The notes: generated by a model from the sequence alone, not told the origin. Positions 33,785 to 43,990 are shown, counted from the stretch's first letter. The stretch is 64,000 nt of DNA from Vibrio ostreae (GCF_019226825.1 NZ_CP076643.1:2852001-2916000); one strand, 5' to 3'. Program-made: numbers and translations.

Positions 33785-34597
33785 ATGCGCCCGAATCAAT
33801 CCCCTGCAACACGACGCTACCCGATACCGGCTAACCTGATGCAACCGCTGTGGTTACGTAGCCGTGAGAGCCTGGTCGATAATGGTCTGGTTTATGACCC
33901 GATTGCCGCGTCCGCCTGTCAGCGCTGTCAGCTGGCACCGGAATGTTTATCCGGCGATATCGATCAAAAACAGTTACTGCATGCCACGCTGACCCAATTG
34001 TGCGATCAGCAGGTACGAGCTTTCCTGCAATCTCATCCTGATGGCTGGATTGTCAATGTCGGTGCCGGCCTGGACACCCGTTTTTACCGGGTGGATAACG
34101 GGCGCTGCCACTGGATTGAACTCGATGTGACGGAGAATCTGCTCTGGCGACAAAAACTGTTTCACCGTAGCGAGCGCTACCAGCATGACTGCGGCAGTGT
34201 CAGCGATCTCTCCTGGCTCGATTGTCTGCCAGTCCCCGAATATGCCCCGATTCTGATTGTGTGTGAACATGCGTTGCTGGATTGTCAGGCCGATCAGGTT
34301 GCGCGTTTTATCCGCGCCCTGGGGCTTAACTTTGTTAATGCCAGTGCTTGTTTGGTGCTGGCCGGCGATAAAGCCGCCAGCCGGTTGGGGCAGAGCATGG
34401 GATCCGGCCAATATCAGCATGGTTTCAGCGATGCCGCCCATGCGGTACTCAACTGTTTACCCTGGGCACGCAGCGTGCGGTTGTATTCCCCCCTGGATCA
34501 GCACTGCGGGCGCTGGAAGTTCTGGCAGCGGGTGGTGAGTAAGCTGGGCGGTTATAAGCACAGATTTACTCCGATTGTCACTTCGCTCCGCTGGTAA
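33785..34597 (+). CDS. Leucine carboxyl methyltransferase family (LCMT/PPM-like) SAM methyltransferase
   Basis: A 270-residue class I methyltransferase of the LCMT-like family. N-terminal RYPIPANLMQPLWLRSRESLVDNGLVYDPIAA, then SAM-binding VNVGAGLDTRFYRVDNG (about residue 90), HWIELDVTENLLWRQKL, and the VCEHALLDC loop. Bacterial LCMT-like proteins methylate small acids or secondary metabolites; the substrate here is not deducible. A short Cys cluster (CQRCQLAPEC, about 38-47) could bind metal. The ATG at 33785 is chosen for its AAGGAA site; ATG at 33779 sits too close to it. A Fur box upstream suggests induction on iron limitation. It stands between lexA and dinF. Confidence 0.8.
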   Translation: MRPNQSPATRRYPIPANLMQPLWLRSRESLVDNGLVYDPIAASACQRCQLAPECLSGDIDQKQLLHATLTQLCDQQVRAFLQSHPDGWIVNVGAGLDTRFYRVDNGRCHWIELDVTENLLWRQKLFHRSERYQHDCGSVSDLSWLDCLPVPEYAPILIVCEHALLDCQADQVARFIRALGLNFVNASACLVLAGDKAASRLGQSMGSGQYQHGFSDAAHAVLNCLPWARSVRLYSPLDQHCGRWKFWQRVVSKLGGYKHRFTPIVTSLRW

Positions 34598-34709
34598 TTG
34601 ATTTCGTTAAGCGCGGGTACCTGGCCTGGCTGAGCGCGCAATCGGGCGGTTGGCGTAGCCGCTGCCGGTTAACTCAGATACACTTTGCGTTCTATTGTCA
34701 GAGGGTAAA

Positions 34710-36057
34710 GTGGTGCAATCTTTTTTTCATATCTTAGCCAATCCGGCCATGCACCGTAAGGTGCTGTGGCTGGCGATTCCTATGGTGCTTTCCAATATTA
34801 CCATTCCATTGCTTGGCCTGGTCGATGCGGCCGTGATCGGCCATCTTCAGCATGCCTGGTATCTGGGCGGTGTTGCTCTGGGCAGTACGGTTATCAGTGT
34901 CTGTTTCTGGTTACTCGGCTTTTTGCGGATGTCGACCACAGGTCTGACGGCTCAGGCGCTGGGGGGCCGATAATGGCTTTAACCTCGCCCGGGTGTGGCT
35001 GCAGGGTATGCTGATGGCGCTGGGTTTTGCTTTGGTGTTCTTGTTAGGGCACCGCTATCTGGCTGAGCTGGTGTTCGGCCTGAGTAGTGCCAGTGAGCAG
35101 GTTAAGCAGGCCGCTCAGGACTACTTTGTGGTGCGTGCCTGGAGTGCGCCGGCGTCTCTGGCTAACTATGTGCTGCTTGGCTGGTTGCTCGGCACCCAGA
35201 ATGCACGCGCACCGATGTGGATGGTGATCATCACCAACACGGTTAATATTGTACTCGACCTGCTGTTTGTGATCGGATTTGGCTGGCAGGTGCAGGGGGC
35301 GGCGCTGGCGTCAGTGATCGCAGATTACAGTGGTATGTTGTTCGGCCTGTGGTGTGTGTGGCGCTACTGGCTGCGTGAGCAACTGCCGGCGTTAGCGGAG
35401 GTATTGCGTGTCTCTACTCAGGATCTTGGCCGCTTTGTGCGCCTGAATCGCGATATTTTCCTGCGTTCACTCTGTCTGCAAGCGGCTTTTAGTTTTATGA
35501 CCTTTCAGGGGGCCGCATTTGGCGATCAGACCGTGGCCGCTAATGCGGTGCTGATGAGTTTTGTCATGATCATCTCTTACGGTATGGACGGCTTCGCTTA
35601 TGCGATGGAAGCCATGGTCGGTAAAGCGATGGGAGCTAAGAGTGAGCAGCAGCTCAAGGCGGCCATGGTCGGCAGTGCATTCTGGAGTGTGATCATCTGT
35701 GTCGTCCTGACGCTGGTTTTTGCTTACAGCGGTTCAGCCCTGATCGGTTTAATTACCGATATACCAGCAGTACAGGCGACCGCGTATCAATATTTACCCT
35801 GGTTAGTCGCCATGCCGCTGACATCCATGTGGTGTTTTCTGCTGGATGGCGTGTTTATCGGCGCGACCAAAGGACGCGAGATGCGCAACTGTATGTTTGT
35901 GGCCGGCTTGACCTATTTTGTTCTGTTTTTTGCGTTTTCAGACTGGGGCAATCATGCTTTATGGCTGGCGATGCTGGGTTTTATGGCGATGCGCGGTGTG
36001 TCTCTTGGTGTACTGTTGGTGAAGCAATGGCGTAGCGGGACTTTCTTGGCGGCCTGA
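34710..36057 (+). CDS. dinF: DinF-like MATE efflux transporter (frameshifted as sequenced)
   Basis: A MATE-family, probably Na+/H+-driven multidrug or metabolite exporter with 12 helices. In E. coli, dinF is SOS-induced with lexA. The N-terminal part (KVLWLAIPMVLSNITIPLLGLVDAAVIGHL, LRMSTTGLTAQALG) and the C-terminal part (from about LQGMLMALGFAL) are in two frames. The break is at the run of six Gs at 34961-34966. With five Gs the reading continues A-L-G-A-D-N-G-F-N-L-A-R-V-W, as in relatives. I infer a G insertion, probably in the sequence rather than the cell. GTG at 34710 or 34713 follows GAGGGT. Confidence 0.88.
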
Positions 36058-36078
36058 ATCCGGAATGAATGCTCTGAA

Positions 36079-36110
36079 CAAAAAACGCAGCACGAGGCTG
36101 CGTTTTTTAT
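36079..36110. terminator. Bidirectional terminator between dinF and sthA
   Basis: AAAAAACGCAGC/GCTGCGTTTTTT hairpin between convergent genes. Confidence 0.9.
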
Positions 36111-36131
36111 GTCGGATTGATTTAAGCCCAT

Positions 36132-37532
36132 TCAGAACAGGCGATTCAAACCATTCAACGCGGCGACCCGGTAAGCTTCCGCCATGGTCGGGTAGTTGAA
36201 GGTAGTGTTAACGAAATACTCAATGGTATTGGCTTCACCTTTCTGCTCCATGATCGCCTGACCGATATGGATGATTTCCGCGGCACGTTCACCAAAGCAG
36301 TGAATGCCGAGAATTTCTCTGGTTTCACGATGGAACAGGATTTTCAGACTGCCCACATCCATGCCGGCAATTTGTGCGCGTGCCAGATGTTTAAACGAGG
36401 AGCGGCCGACTTCATACGGGACTTTGGCGGCGGTCAGTTCCTGCTCGGTACGACCCACTGAGCTGATTTCCGGAATGGTGTAAATACCGGTCGGAATATC
36501 CTCAATCAGTTTGTTGGTTGCGCTGCCCTGGGTAATCGCCTGGGCGGTAAAGCGGCCCTGATCGTAGGCGGCACTGGCCAGGCTAGGGTAGCCGATAACA
36601 TCACCGACCGCATAGATATGGTCGACGTCAGTCTGGTAGTTGCCGTTAACTTTCAACTGGCCGCGCGAGTCCGGACTCAGGCCGACTACTTCCAGGTTCA
36701 GTTTGTCGGTATTACCGGTGCGACCATTGGCATACAGGATACAGTCAGCTTTCATCTTCTTGCCCGACTTGAGATGGACAATCACGCCATCTTCGGTACC
36801 TTCAATTTTCTCATAGGTTTCATCGTTGCGGATGATCACACCGCTGTTCCAGAAGTGATAGGACAGAGCATCGGAGATTTCATTGTCGAGGAAAGCCAGG
36901 AGTCGGTCTCGGGTATTAATTAAGTCGGTTTTCACCCCCAACCCGCGAAAAATTGAGGCATACTCACAACCAATCACACCGGCTCCATATATGATGATGT
37001 GTCTTGGGTCATGTTTCAGGCTCAGAATCGAATCGCTGTCGTAAATACGCGAGTGATCGAAATCAACATCAGCCGGGCGATAAGGACGTGAACCGGTGGC
37101 GATAATAAACTTATCGGCAGTGTAAAGGTCAACCGTGTTGTCACTCTTGGTCACCGCGACGGTATGAGCATCGACAAAATGGGCGCTACCAAAAATCAGT
37201 GAGCACTCATTGCGGTCATAAAAGCCCTGGCGCAGACGGGTCTGTTTATCAATCACGGATTTTGCATGGCCAAGAATATTGGAGAAGGTCGCATGCAGGC
37301 TGGTGTTGTTTTTGCAAAAGAGCGGGTTACTGTTGAATTCAATGATCCGGCTAACCGCATGACGTAACGCCTTGGAAGGTATGGTTCCCCAGTGGGTACA
37401 TCCGCCGCCGACACCGTTTTCTTTCTCTATGATGGCGACATTCATTCCCGCTTTGGTGAGCCCCATAGCGGCCCCTTCACCGCCCGGGCCGCTACCGATT
37501 ACAATGACGTCAAAGTGGTTAGGTTGTGCCAT
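36132..37532 (-). CDS. sthA: Soluble pyridine nucleotide transhydrogenase
   Basis: Soluble FAD enzyme of 466 residues that moves hydride from NADPH to NAD+, relieving excess NADPH. FAD-binding [17 protein letters not shown] at the N-terminus, then [18 protein letters not shown] (a single Cys with the redox partner replaced, the SthA feature), the NAD site [33 protein letters not shown], and the C-terminal dimerisation part with [17 protein letters not shown]. It is divergent from fabR, as in E. coli. Confidence 0.97.
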   Translation of the reverse strand: MAQPNHFDVIVIGSGPGGEGAAMGLTKAGMNVAIIEKENGVGGGCTHWGTIPSKALRHAVSRIIEFNSNPLFCKNNTSLHATFSNILGHAKSVIDKQTRLRQGFYDRNECSLIFGSAHFVDAHTVAVTKSDNTVDLYTADKFIIATGSRPYRPADVDFDHSRIYDSDSILSLKHDPRHIIIYGAGVIGCEYASIFRGLGVKTDLINTRDRLLAFLDNEISDALSYHFWNSGVIIRNDETYEKIEGTEDGVIVHLKSGKKMKADCILYANGRTGNTDKLNLEVVGLSPDSRGQLKVNGNYQTDVDHIYAVGDVIGYPSLASAAYDQGRFTAQAITQGSATNKLIEDIPTGIYTIPEISSVGRTEQELTAAKVPYEVGRSSFKHLARAQIAGMDVGSLKILFHRETREILGIHCFGERAAEIIHIGQAIMEQKGEANTIEYFVNTTFNYPTMAEAYRVAALNGLNRLF

Positions 37533-37750
37533 AGGATTTCCTTGTTATATTCACTTAACATTGCTGTAGCGATATTTTAACTGATTCTGTCGTGTGGTAA
37601 ATCGCGTTCCCATCACAGAGTGCAGAGGATCACGCTATAAACGGCAAAAATTTAGGTGATTAACTCTAGAGTGATGGATAACGGCCAGCGCTTAGCGTGA
37701 TGACGCAGTCGCGAAATTGTCTGTTGCTTCAAACAGACGCATTTTGCCCC

Positions 37751-37779
37751 TTAGACAAGTTTCACATTCGCGTTATAGT
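37751..37779 (+). promoter_or_regulatory. Candidate sigma70 promoter for fabR
   Basis: TTAGAC at 37751-37756 and TATAGT at 37774-37779 with a 17-bp spacer, about 40 bp upstream of the start codon, in the 287-bp sthA/fabR gap. Confidence 0.45.
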
Positions 37780-37819
37780 ATGAGCCAACATTTCGGGTCA
37801 GGCAGAGAACTAACGCAGT

Positions 37820-38461
37820 ATGAAATCCACGGGTATTCGTGCACAGCAAAAAGAGAAAACGCGTCGTTCACTGATAGATGCTGCATTCAGCCAACTGAGT
37901 GCGGATCGGAGTTTTTCCAATCTGAGCTTGCGGGAAGTTGCCCGCGAAGCCGGGATTGCTCCGACGTCCTTTTATCGCCATTTTAAAGATATGGATGAGC
38001 TCGGGCTCACCATGGTGGATGAAGGTGGTTTATTGCTGCGGCAGTTGATGCGTCAGGCGCGTCAGCGGATCGTCAAAGAAGGCAGCGTAATCCGTACCTC
38101 GGTAGAGACCTTTATGGAATTCATTGAAAGCAGCCCGAACGTGTTTCGTTTATTACTCCGCGAACGTTCCGGCACGTCATTTGAATTTCGTGCCGCAGTA
38201 GCTCGAGAAATTGAGCACTTTTCTGCGGAATTAACTGAATATCTGGTGAATACTGGTATGAACAGGGAAGAGGCCACAACTCAGGCCGAAGCTTCTGTGA
38301 CTCTGGTATTCAGCTCCGGTGCTCAGGCGCTGGATTTAGACCGGCGCTCACGTGATGAATTGGCGGAGCGCCTTATCATGCAGTTGCGAATGATTGCCAA
38401 GGGTGCATTCTGGTATCGCAAAGAACGTGAACGTAATCGACTCAAAGGCGGGATAGATTAA
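37820..38461 (+). CDS. fabR: Unsaturated fatty acid synthesis repressor FabR
   Basis: A 213-residue TetR-family repressor of fabA/fabB that senses the unsaturated/saturated acyl-ACP or acyl-CoA ratio. N-terminal [19 protein letters not shown] and the HTH region [19 protein letters not shown] match E. coli FabR almost exactly. [29 protein letters not shown] and the C-terminal [12 protein letters not shown] are also conserved. It overlaps yijD by one base. Confidence 0.96.
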   Translation: MKSTGIRAQQKEKTRRSLIDAAFSQLSADRSFSNLSLREVAREAGIAPTSFYRHFKDMDELGLTMVDEGGLLLRQLMRQARQRIVKEGSVIRTSVETFMEFIESSPNVFRLLLRERSGTSFEFRAAVAREIEHFSAELTEYLVNTGMNREEATTQAEASVTLVFSSGAQALDLDRRSRDELAERLIMQLRMIAKGAFWYRKERERNRLKGGID

Positions 38462-38832
38462 TGTCGAAGGATAGCAGCAAAACCAAACAAGGTTCAGAAC
38501 GGAAAACTCTGGTATTGGCGGTCGTGGCCGGTATGTGCGGAGACGCACTTTTGTCCTGGTTGACCATGAGTGAAATTTCTTTTTCTATTTTTCCGGTGAT
38601 TGCACTGGTGTTGTCAGTACAGGCGTTGTACCAGGAGTACCTCAGCCACCCGGTGTCAGAGGATATTCCTCTGGTCGGCCTGGCGTGTTTCTTTGTCGGT
38701 GCATTTGGTCATAATGCGTTTGTCAAAGCGCAGTACCCGGATTCTGGCTCTAACTTCTTTGCCATTATTGTGGCGTTGTTACTGCTGGTGTGGATTGGCA
38801 GAAAGCTGGGTTACCTGGGCCGCGCTTCTTAA
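38461..38832 (+). CDS. yijD: DUF1422 family membrane protein (YijD)
   Basis: A 123-residue protein with four hydrophobic helices, downstream of and overlapping fabR, as yijD does in E. coli. Conserved features include LVLAVVAGMCGDA, ALVLSVQALYQEYL and FFVGAFGHNAFVKAQYP. Function unknown. A strong terminator separates it from the convergent trmA. Confidence 0.92.
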   Translation: MSKDSSKTKQGSERKTLVLAVVAGMCGDALLSWLTMSEISFSIFPVIALVLSVQALYQEYLSHPVSEDIPLVGLACFFVGAFGHNAFVKAQYPDSGSNFFAIIVALLLLVWIGRKLGYLGRAS

Positions 38833-38862
38833 CCGGGATTCCGGTTGCACAAGATCGAAAGT

Positions 38863-38890
38863 AAAAAACGAGCCATGTGGCTCGTTTTTT
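38863..38890. terminator. Bidirectional terminator between yijD and trmA
   Basis: AAAAAACGAGCC/GGCTCGTTTTTT hairpin. Confidence 0.9.
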
Positions 38891-38904
38891 GTTGGCAGTA
38901 AGGC

Positions 38905-40014
38905 TTACGCTTTGCGCTCAAGCAGTACACCCGCTTCCATGTGGTGGGTGTAAGGAAACTGGTCAAACAGGGCAAAACGGGTCACGTTGTGGGTTTGACC
39001 GAGGATATCCAAGTTCTCTTTCAGTGTTTCCGGATTGCAGGAGATGTACAGGATACGTTGGTAGCCTTGCACCATTTTACAGGTATCGACATCCATACCA
39101 GAGCGTGGCGGGTCGACAAAAATGGTGTTGCAGTTGTAGCTTTTCAGGTCCACACCGGCATCTTTCAGGCGGTTGAACTCACGTTTGCCTTCCATCGCCT
39201 GGGTAAAGTCTTCCGCCGACATGCGAATGATCTGCACGTTGTCGATGTGGTTGGCGGCAATGTTGTATTGTGCCGATTCAACAGACGGCTTGGCCAGCTC
39301 GGTTGCCAGAACACGCTCGAAGTTCTGCGCCAGAGCCAGGGAGAAGTTACCGTTACCACAGTACAGCTCCAGCAGATCACCCTGACTGTCCTGAGTACAG
39401 TCGACCGCCCATTCCAGCATTTTTTCTGCCACTTTACCGTTAGGCTGGGTAAAGCTGTTCTCTACCTGCTGATAAATGTATGGCTGGCCGTTGACGTGCA
39501 GTTTCTCCACCACATAGTCACGGTCCATCACGATTTTCATCTTACGCGCACGGCCAATCAGGTTAAGATTAAAGCCTTCATCATTCAGGCGCTGTTTCAG
39601 CTTGTCAGCCGCTGCTTTCCACTCTTCATCCAACTGACGGTGGTAAAGCAGTGAGACCAGTACTTCGCCGCTCAGGGTTGAGAGGAAATCCACCTGGAAC
39701 AGTTTACGGCGCAGGGTGTCATTGTCTTTCATCGCATCAATCAGTAACGGCATCAAATCGTTAATCAGACGACTGGCGGCCGGGAACTGGTCAACGCGGT
39801 ATTTTTCGCGCGTTTCCTGGTTGAACATGATGTAGTACATGTCGTCGCCTTCGTGCCAGACGCGGAATTCTGCACGCATACGGTAATACTGCTGCGGAGA
39901 CTCGAACACTTCCAATTCCGGCACTTGGTAAGCCTGGAACATATCGGTCAGGCGCGAGACCTTTTCTTCCAGCTGTGCTTGGTATTGGTTCGGGTTTACA
40001 TCAAGAGTCGCCAT
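38905..40014 (-). CDS. trmA: tRNA (uracil(54)-C5)-methyltransferase
   Basis: A 369-residue SAM enzyme that makes ribothymidine at position 54 of tRNA (T loop). Visible features are [14 protein letters not shown], the SAM motif [14 protein letters not shown], the catalytic-domain stretch [11 protein letters not shown], and the nucleophile Cys in [11 protein letters not shown] near the C-terminus. It stands between yijD and btuB as in E. coli. Confidence 0.97.
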   Translation of the reverse strand: MATLDVNPNQYQAQLEEKVSRLTDMFQAYQVPELEVFESPQQYYRMRAEFRVWHEGDDMYYIMFNQETREKYRVDQFPAASRLINDLMPLLIDAMKDNDTLRRKLFQVDFLSTLSGEVLVSLLYHRQLDEEWKAAADKLKQRLNDEGFNLNLIGRARKMKIVMDRDYVVEKLHVNGQPYIYQQVENSFTQPNGKVAEKMLEWAVDCTQDSQGDLLELYCGNGNFSLALAQNFERVLATELAKPSVESAQYNIAANHIDNVQIIRMSAEDFTQAMEGKREFNRLKDAGVDLKSYNCNTIFVDPPRSGMDVDTCKMVQGYQRILYISCNPETLKENLDILGQTHNVTRFALFDQFPYTHHMEAGVLLERKA

Positions 40015-40216
40015 GGTTTTACCTTTTTGTGGTGCAGTGAAATAGAAAGTACTTTCAATAAAAGAGCGCAGATTTTATTCAATCCCGCGCGCTTGTCCAG
40101 TCTTGTCCCCGATTCGTTGTGTTTTGCTCTCATCACAACATCGGAATGGTTAAAAATATAGTTGAAGATAATCTCAGCTAGACAATTCATTGATGGGTGC
40201 ATACTATCACGCCCAA

Positions 40217-40440
40217 GCTGGTGTTTTTAGCAACCTAGACGTCTAAAAACTGAAAAGGGAATCTGGTGCGAATCCAGAACTGACGCGCAGCGGTAAGAGA
40301 GAACGAAAACTCAAAGGACACTGCATAAGTGGGAAGTCGAGTAAGTAGGTGACAGTGCTCTCAAGTCCGAAGACCTGCCAGCAACTGAGCGAAGTAGTGG
40401 AATCCAGTGATGCTCAGTCGGTTTAACGCGATTTAGGACA
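40217..40440 (+). promoter_or_regulatory. Cobalamin (AdoCbl) riboswitch of btuB
   Basis: A long btuB leader with conserved aptamer pieces: AAAAGGGAATCTGGTGCGAA, CTGACGCGCAGCGGTAAG, GTGGGAAGTCGAGTAAG and the B12-box type AGTCCGAAGACCTGCCAGC. GCTGG at 40217 can pair with CCAGC at 40378-40382 as the closing stem. After the aptamer, ACTGAGC (40384) can pair with GCTCAGT (40412-40418), a hairpin close to the ribosome site AGGA. This suggests translational control: cobalamin would hide the site and shut btuB off. Confidence 0.93.
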
Positions 40441-40445
40441 ATATA

Positions 40446-42215
40446 ATGAATAAATCCCTTCTGGCGATGGCAGTTGCATCGCTGCTTCCTTACGCCCCTG
40501 TGTCTTTGGCGCAGGACACTGCTGCAGATGAAACTGTCGTCGTGACGGCGAACCGTTTTGCACAGACTCTGCAATCAACCACCTCACCAATTGAAGTGGT
40601 GACTCGTCAGGATATCGAACGCATTCAGGCCAACAATGTGTTGGAAGTGTTGCGAACCCTGCCTGGTGTTCAGGTTGCAGCCAACGGTGGCTATGGTCAG
40701 ACACAAAGTTTGTTTGTACGCGGTACAAACTCCAGTCATGTTCTGGTTTTGATTGATGGCGTGCGTTTTGGTAGTGCGACTACAGGTACCGCTTCAATCT
40801 CAGCGATTCCATTAGTGGGTGTTGAACGTATTGAGTTTTTGCGTGGCAGCCGAGCTGCACTGTATGGCTCAGATGCGATTGGTGGTGTGATTAATATTAT
40901 TACCGCCACTCAGGGCTCTGAACATCAAATCTCAGCCACAGCTGGCAGCGACAACTATTATTCAGGTCAACTGTTGACTTCTGGACAGGTAACGGACGAT
41001 CTGCATATGTCATTGGGTTTATCAGGCGTTGATACTGACGGCTATTCAGTGCAAACCAGTGATCCTGATGATGATGGTTATCGCGCGAAAAGTGTTACTG
41101 CTAACGCCAACTACACCATTAACAATAACTGGGATGTCGGCTTATTGGTGATGGCGGAAGAGGGCGATGTAGAATTTGACGGCTATTATGTGCGTGGTGA
41201 TGAGACCTTGTACAACATTGTGACACGTCTTAACTACCATGATGAGATATTGCAATCCCGACTGACCGCGAGCACTAATCAGGATAAGTCAAATAGCTTT
41301 ACTGCTGCCTCAGATAAAAGCCTGTACCAGACCGATCGTCACGAATTCTCTTTTGATAACCAATATGCTTTGAGCAACGCGCTATCTGTCGGAGTAGGGA
41401 TTAACTGGTTTAAAGATGATGTTTCTCAATCGACGGTAGGTTATGACGAAAGCTCACGTACCAACTTGGGTGTCTACCTATCATCTTTGTATCAGGCTGA
41501 ACAATACAATGTTGAAGCCGCTGTGCGCAGTGACGACAACCAGCGTTATGGTCAGAATACTACCTGGCAACTGGGTGCTGGTTATAAAATCAACGACGTG
41601 TATCGGGTGACGGCAAACGCGGGGACGGCTTTTAAAGCGCCGACATTTAACCAACTTTATTACCCAGGTTATGGCAATCCAGATATTAAACCTGAAAAAT
41701 CAAAGAACTATGAAGTGGGTATGACGGCCCAATACGAGTTCGCAGATTTTCGCTTCAATATATACCGTAATGAACTGACTGATATGATTGGTTCATCACC
41801 GTTGCAGAACTATGGTGAAGTGACGATTAATGGTCTTGAAGTCGGAGCGTCGTTTGAAACTGGCCCGTTACAGCACAAACTTTCGTATGATTTAACTGAT
41901 GCGGAAGATAAAGAAACAGGTAACGAGTTGGCCCGTCGTGCCAAGCACAGCGCTAAGTGGAATCTGTTTTATGAGTTAGACCAGTGGTCATTCAATATGG
42001 ATTACCTATTCCAAGGTAAACGTTTTGATGATTCCTCAAACGAAGATAAGCTAGCTGCTTACTCGCTAGTCGATATCTCTACCGCTTATCGATTCACGAA
42101 TGGTGTTACTCTTTCCGGAAAAGTGGGTAACTTATTCGATAAAGAGTATGAGACCGCGGCCGGTTATCTGACTCCAGAGCGTAAATACTACGCGACTGTC
42201 GCGTACCAGTTCTAA
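40446..42215 (+). CDS. btuB: TonB-dependent vitamin B12 outer-membrane receptor
   Basis: Outer-membrane cobalamin importer, 589 residues. The signal peptide is MNKSLLAMAVASLLPYAPVSLAQ. Then come the TonB box DETVVVTANRF, the plug domain (IERIQANNVLEVLRTLPGVQ, FVRGTNSSHVLVLIDGVRFG, IPLVGVERIEFLRGSRAALYG, IGGVINIIT), and a beta-barrel ending in VAYQF with the terminal Phe of outer-membrane proteins. Aspartate-rich loop DTDGYSVQTSDPDDDG may bind calcium, as in E. coli BtuB. It is preceded by its riboswitch. Confidence 0.96.
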   Translation: MNKSLLAMAVASLLPYAPVSLAQDTAADETVVVTANRFAQTLQSTTSPIEVVTRQDIERIQANNVLEVLRTLPGVQVAANGGYGQTQSLFVRGTNSSHVLVLIDGVRFGSATTGTASISAIPLVGVERIEFLRGSRAALYGSDAIGGVINIITATQGSEHQISATAGSDNYYSGQLLTSGQVTDDLHMSLGLSGVDTDGYSVQTSDPDDDGYRAKSVTANANYTINNNWDVGLLVMAEEGDVEFDGYYVRGDETLYNIVTRLNYHDEILQSRLTASTNQDKSNSFTAASDKSLYQTDRHEFSFDNQYALSNALSVGVGINWFKDDVSQSTVGYDESSRTNLGVYLSSLYQAEQYNVEAAVRSDDNQRYGQNTTWQLGAGYKINDVYRVTANAGTAFKAPTFNQLYYPGYGNPDIKPEKSKNYEVGMTAQYEFADFRFNIYRNELTDMIGSSPLQNYGEVTINGLEVGASFETGPLQHKLSYDLTDAEDKETGNELARRAKHSAKWNLFYELDQWSFNMDYLFQGKRFDDSSNEDKLAAYSLVDISTAYRFTNGVTLSGKVGNLFDKEYETAAGYLTPERKYYATVAYQF

Positions 42216-42222
42216 CCAAGTG

Positions 42223-42245
42223 AAGCCGCCTTCGGGCGGTTTTTG
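42223..42245 (+). terminator. btuB terminator
   Basis: AAGCCGCC-TTCG-GGCGGTTTTT, a stable UUCG-type loop and T run. Confidence 0.88.
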
Positions 42246-42279
42246 CTTTCTTGGGGATGTTCAAAATGCGGGAGCCATC

Positions 42280-42547
42280 ATGAAAAATGTCGTGCTGAGT
42301 TGGTCAGCGGTAAAGATTACACCTTAACTCTGCTCAGATTACAGGAGAGTGCCGAACCTGAGCTATTGCCCCTTGTGGTGAGAACGGTGAATTTCATATC
42401 CTCGTGACCTGGGCTCCGGTCTTTCGCGGCCGGATTGAGCTCACGCTCACTTCTGTGCTGTGTGGTGAGCGTTTTTGTCATCAGCGTTATCTGGCGCGCA
42501 TTTACCTGGATGGGCAGGAGTTGCCTAATCCGGAAGAGGGAGTATGA
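42280..42547 (+). pseudogene. Remnant of a Dph6-type diphthine-ammonia-ligase-like ATP pyrophosphatase
   Basis: The 5' end reads MKNVVLSWSA and, one base later, GKDYTLTLLRLQESAEPE, the start of the Dph6/PP-loop family (intact members have SGGKD). The next section reads CGENGEFHILV..APVFRGRI..L in another frame, which resembles the C-terminal CGENGEFH motif. The middle of an intact gene of this family (over 200 residues) is absent. A frameshift within the PP-loop and a large internal deletion make it a clear relic. It ends in ARIYLDGQELPNPEEGV at 42547. It lies between btuB and murI. Confidence 0.65.
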
Positions 42548-42594
42548 TCAGGGCGTTTATTATCTTCCTAATGATGTGACCATCAGGGTACCAC

Positions 42595-43404
42595 GTGTCT
42601 GATCATCCCCAATACAAAGCACTTATATTTGATTCCGGTGTCGGCGGCTTGTCGGTCTACCGTGAAATACAGGCGCGCTTGCCGCAACTCAGTTATACCT
42701 ACCTGTTTGATAATGCCGCATACCCATATGGTGAACTGGCGCAGGATACACTTCTGCATCGGGTTGAAGCTTTGGTGACTGGGTTAGTCGAGCAGCAGGG
42801 GTTCGATATTGTCATTATCGCCTGTAATACTGCGAGCACCATTGTATTACCTGTTCTTCGGTCCAGATTGAATATTCCTGTGGTCGGTGTGGTACCAGCG
42901 ATAAAGCCGGCATCTGTACTGGCGCATAAGGCCGTGGGCTTAATCGCAACGCCTGCGACTATTACCCGCCAGTATACTCACGATCTGATCCGTGATTTTG
43001 CATTGAATAAAAGTGTCGAGCTTTTGGGATCAACCCGGCTGGTGGATATGGCTGAAGAAAAGTTGCGAGGTCAACCTGTCGATTTGGAGGAGTTGGCCAC
43101 AATCTTGAGTCCGCTTCATAATCAGATTGATGTAGCGGTATTGGGATGCACTCATTTCCCACTTATCAAGGCAGAGATCCAGACAGTGTTGGGAGAGGAG
43201 GTCATCTTGGTGGACTCCGGCCAAGCGATCGCTCGTCGGGTAGAAGAGTTATTGGAGATTAGTGCTGGTGAGCAGCAGGAGAGTGCGCACAACATCTTCT
43301 CCAGCGCACCTCCCTGGCAGGAAGATGCGTTGAATCGAACGCTGGCGCAACTCGGCTTTAGTCCTGTTCGCCCATACCCTCTTCAGGGTGTTTTGGATCA
43401 TTAG
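42595..43404 (+). CDS. murI: Glutamate racemase
   Basis: Makes D-glutamate for peptidoglycan, 269 residues. N-terminal [10 protein letters not shown] (Asp13), catalytic Cys77 in IACNTAST and Cys185 in LGCTHFPLI, with the paired acid in the second half. GTG at 42595 is the start. In E. coli, murI also lies after btuB and before an rRNA operon. Its 3' end overlaps the RRM gene on the opposite strand by 47 bp. Confidence 0.96.
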   Translation: MSDHPQYKALIFDSGVGGLSVYREIQARLPQLSYTYLFDNAAYPYGELAQDTLLHRVEALVTGLVEQQGFDIVIIACNTASTIVLPVLRSRLNIPVVGVVPAIKPASVLAHKAVGLIATPATITRQYTHDLIRDFALNKSVELLGSTRLVDMAEEKLRGQPVDLEELATILSPLHNQIDVAVLGCTHFPLIKAEIQTVLGEEVILVDSGQAIARRVEELLEISAGEQQESAHNIFSSAPPWQEDALNRTLAQLGFSPVRPYPLQGVLDH

Positions 43405-43819
43405 CAATTCGTACTTTCAGAGTACGCTGCATATAATCCTTTTCGTTTAAAGCATCAATGGCGGTTTGCGCATGGCCAGCTGCCATTACCACAAAACCAA
43501 ATCCGCGACGCTTACCTGTTCGTTTGTCTTTCATCAGACGAACTGCGAACACTTCACCATGTTGAGCAAACAGATCACGGACGTGAGATTCGTTTGCTTT
43601 ATATGGCAGATTACCTACATACAAAGTTTTGGTTGCCGTTGAAGATTCATCCTGAGATTTGAATGGCGACGATGTGGAAGTAAAAAGTTTAAAGATAATT
43701 GCTGCTGCCACAACACCAAGCACAAAGCTCACGGAAGGGTGAGTTGATACCTGAGAGAAAATGATAGCGCCTAAAACAATAAGGACGACTATCCATAACA
43801 TCGATTTTTTTGAGTTCAT
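43358..43819 (-). CDS. Membrane-anchored RRM-domain RNA-binding protein
   Basis: A 153-residue protein. Two hydrophobic helices at the N-terminus ([30 protein letters not shown]) place it in the inner membrane. A Ser/Thr-rich linker leads to an RRM (about 65-145) with RNP2 LYVGNLPY and RNP1 RGFGFVVM; the aromatic residues that stack on RNA are retained. The C-terminus is Glu/Lys-rich. RNA-binding membrane proteins are uncommon in bacteria, so the RRM probably faces the cytosol. Function unknown. Its 3' end overlaps that of murI. Confidence 0.88.
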   Translation of the reverse strand: MNSKKSMLWIVVLIVLGAIIFSQVSTHPSVSFVLGVVAAAIIFKLFTSTSSPFKSQDESSTATKTLYVGNLPYKANESHVRDLFAQHGEVFAVRLMKDKRTGKRRGFGFVVMAAGHAQTAIDALNEKDYMQRTLKVRIANDPKHPEEGMGEQD

Positions 43820-43990
43820 ATTGGAATACTACTTTTCAGCATAAAAATAAGATGCGTGCCTAGATTAACAAAATAGACACATGAATCTTACGTATATGCT
43901 TCGTTTTTTTCCAACCAATTGCTGTGACCCCCCTCAAATGTTGGAATTTTATTCGATAAACAGCCATTTGGTGGCTTTTTAAGCGAACGG

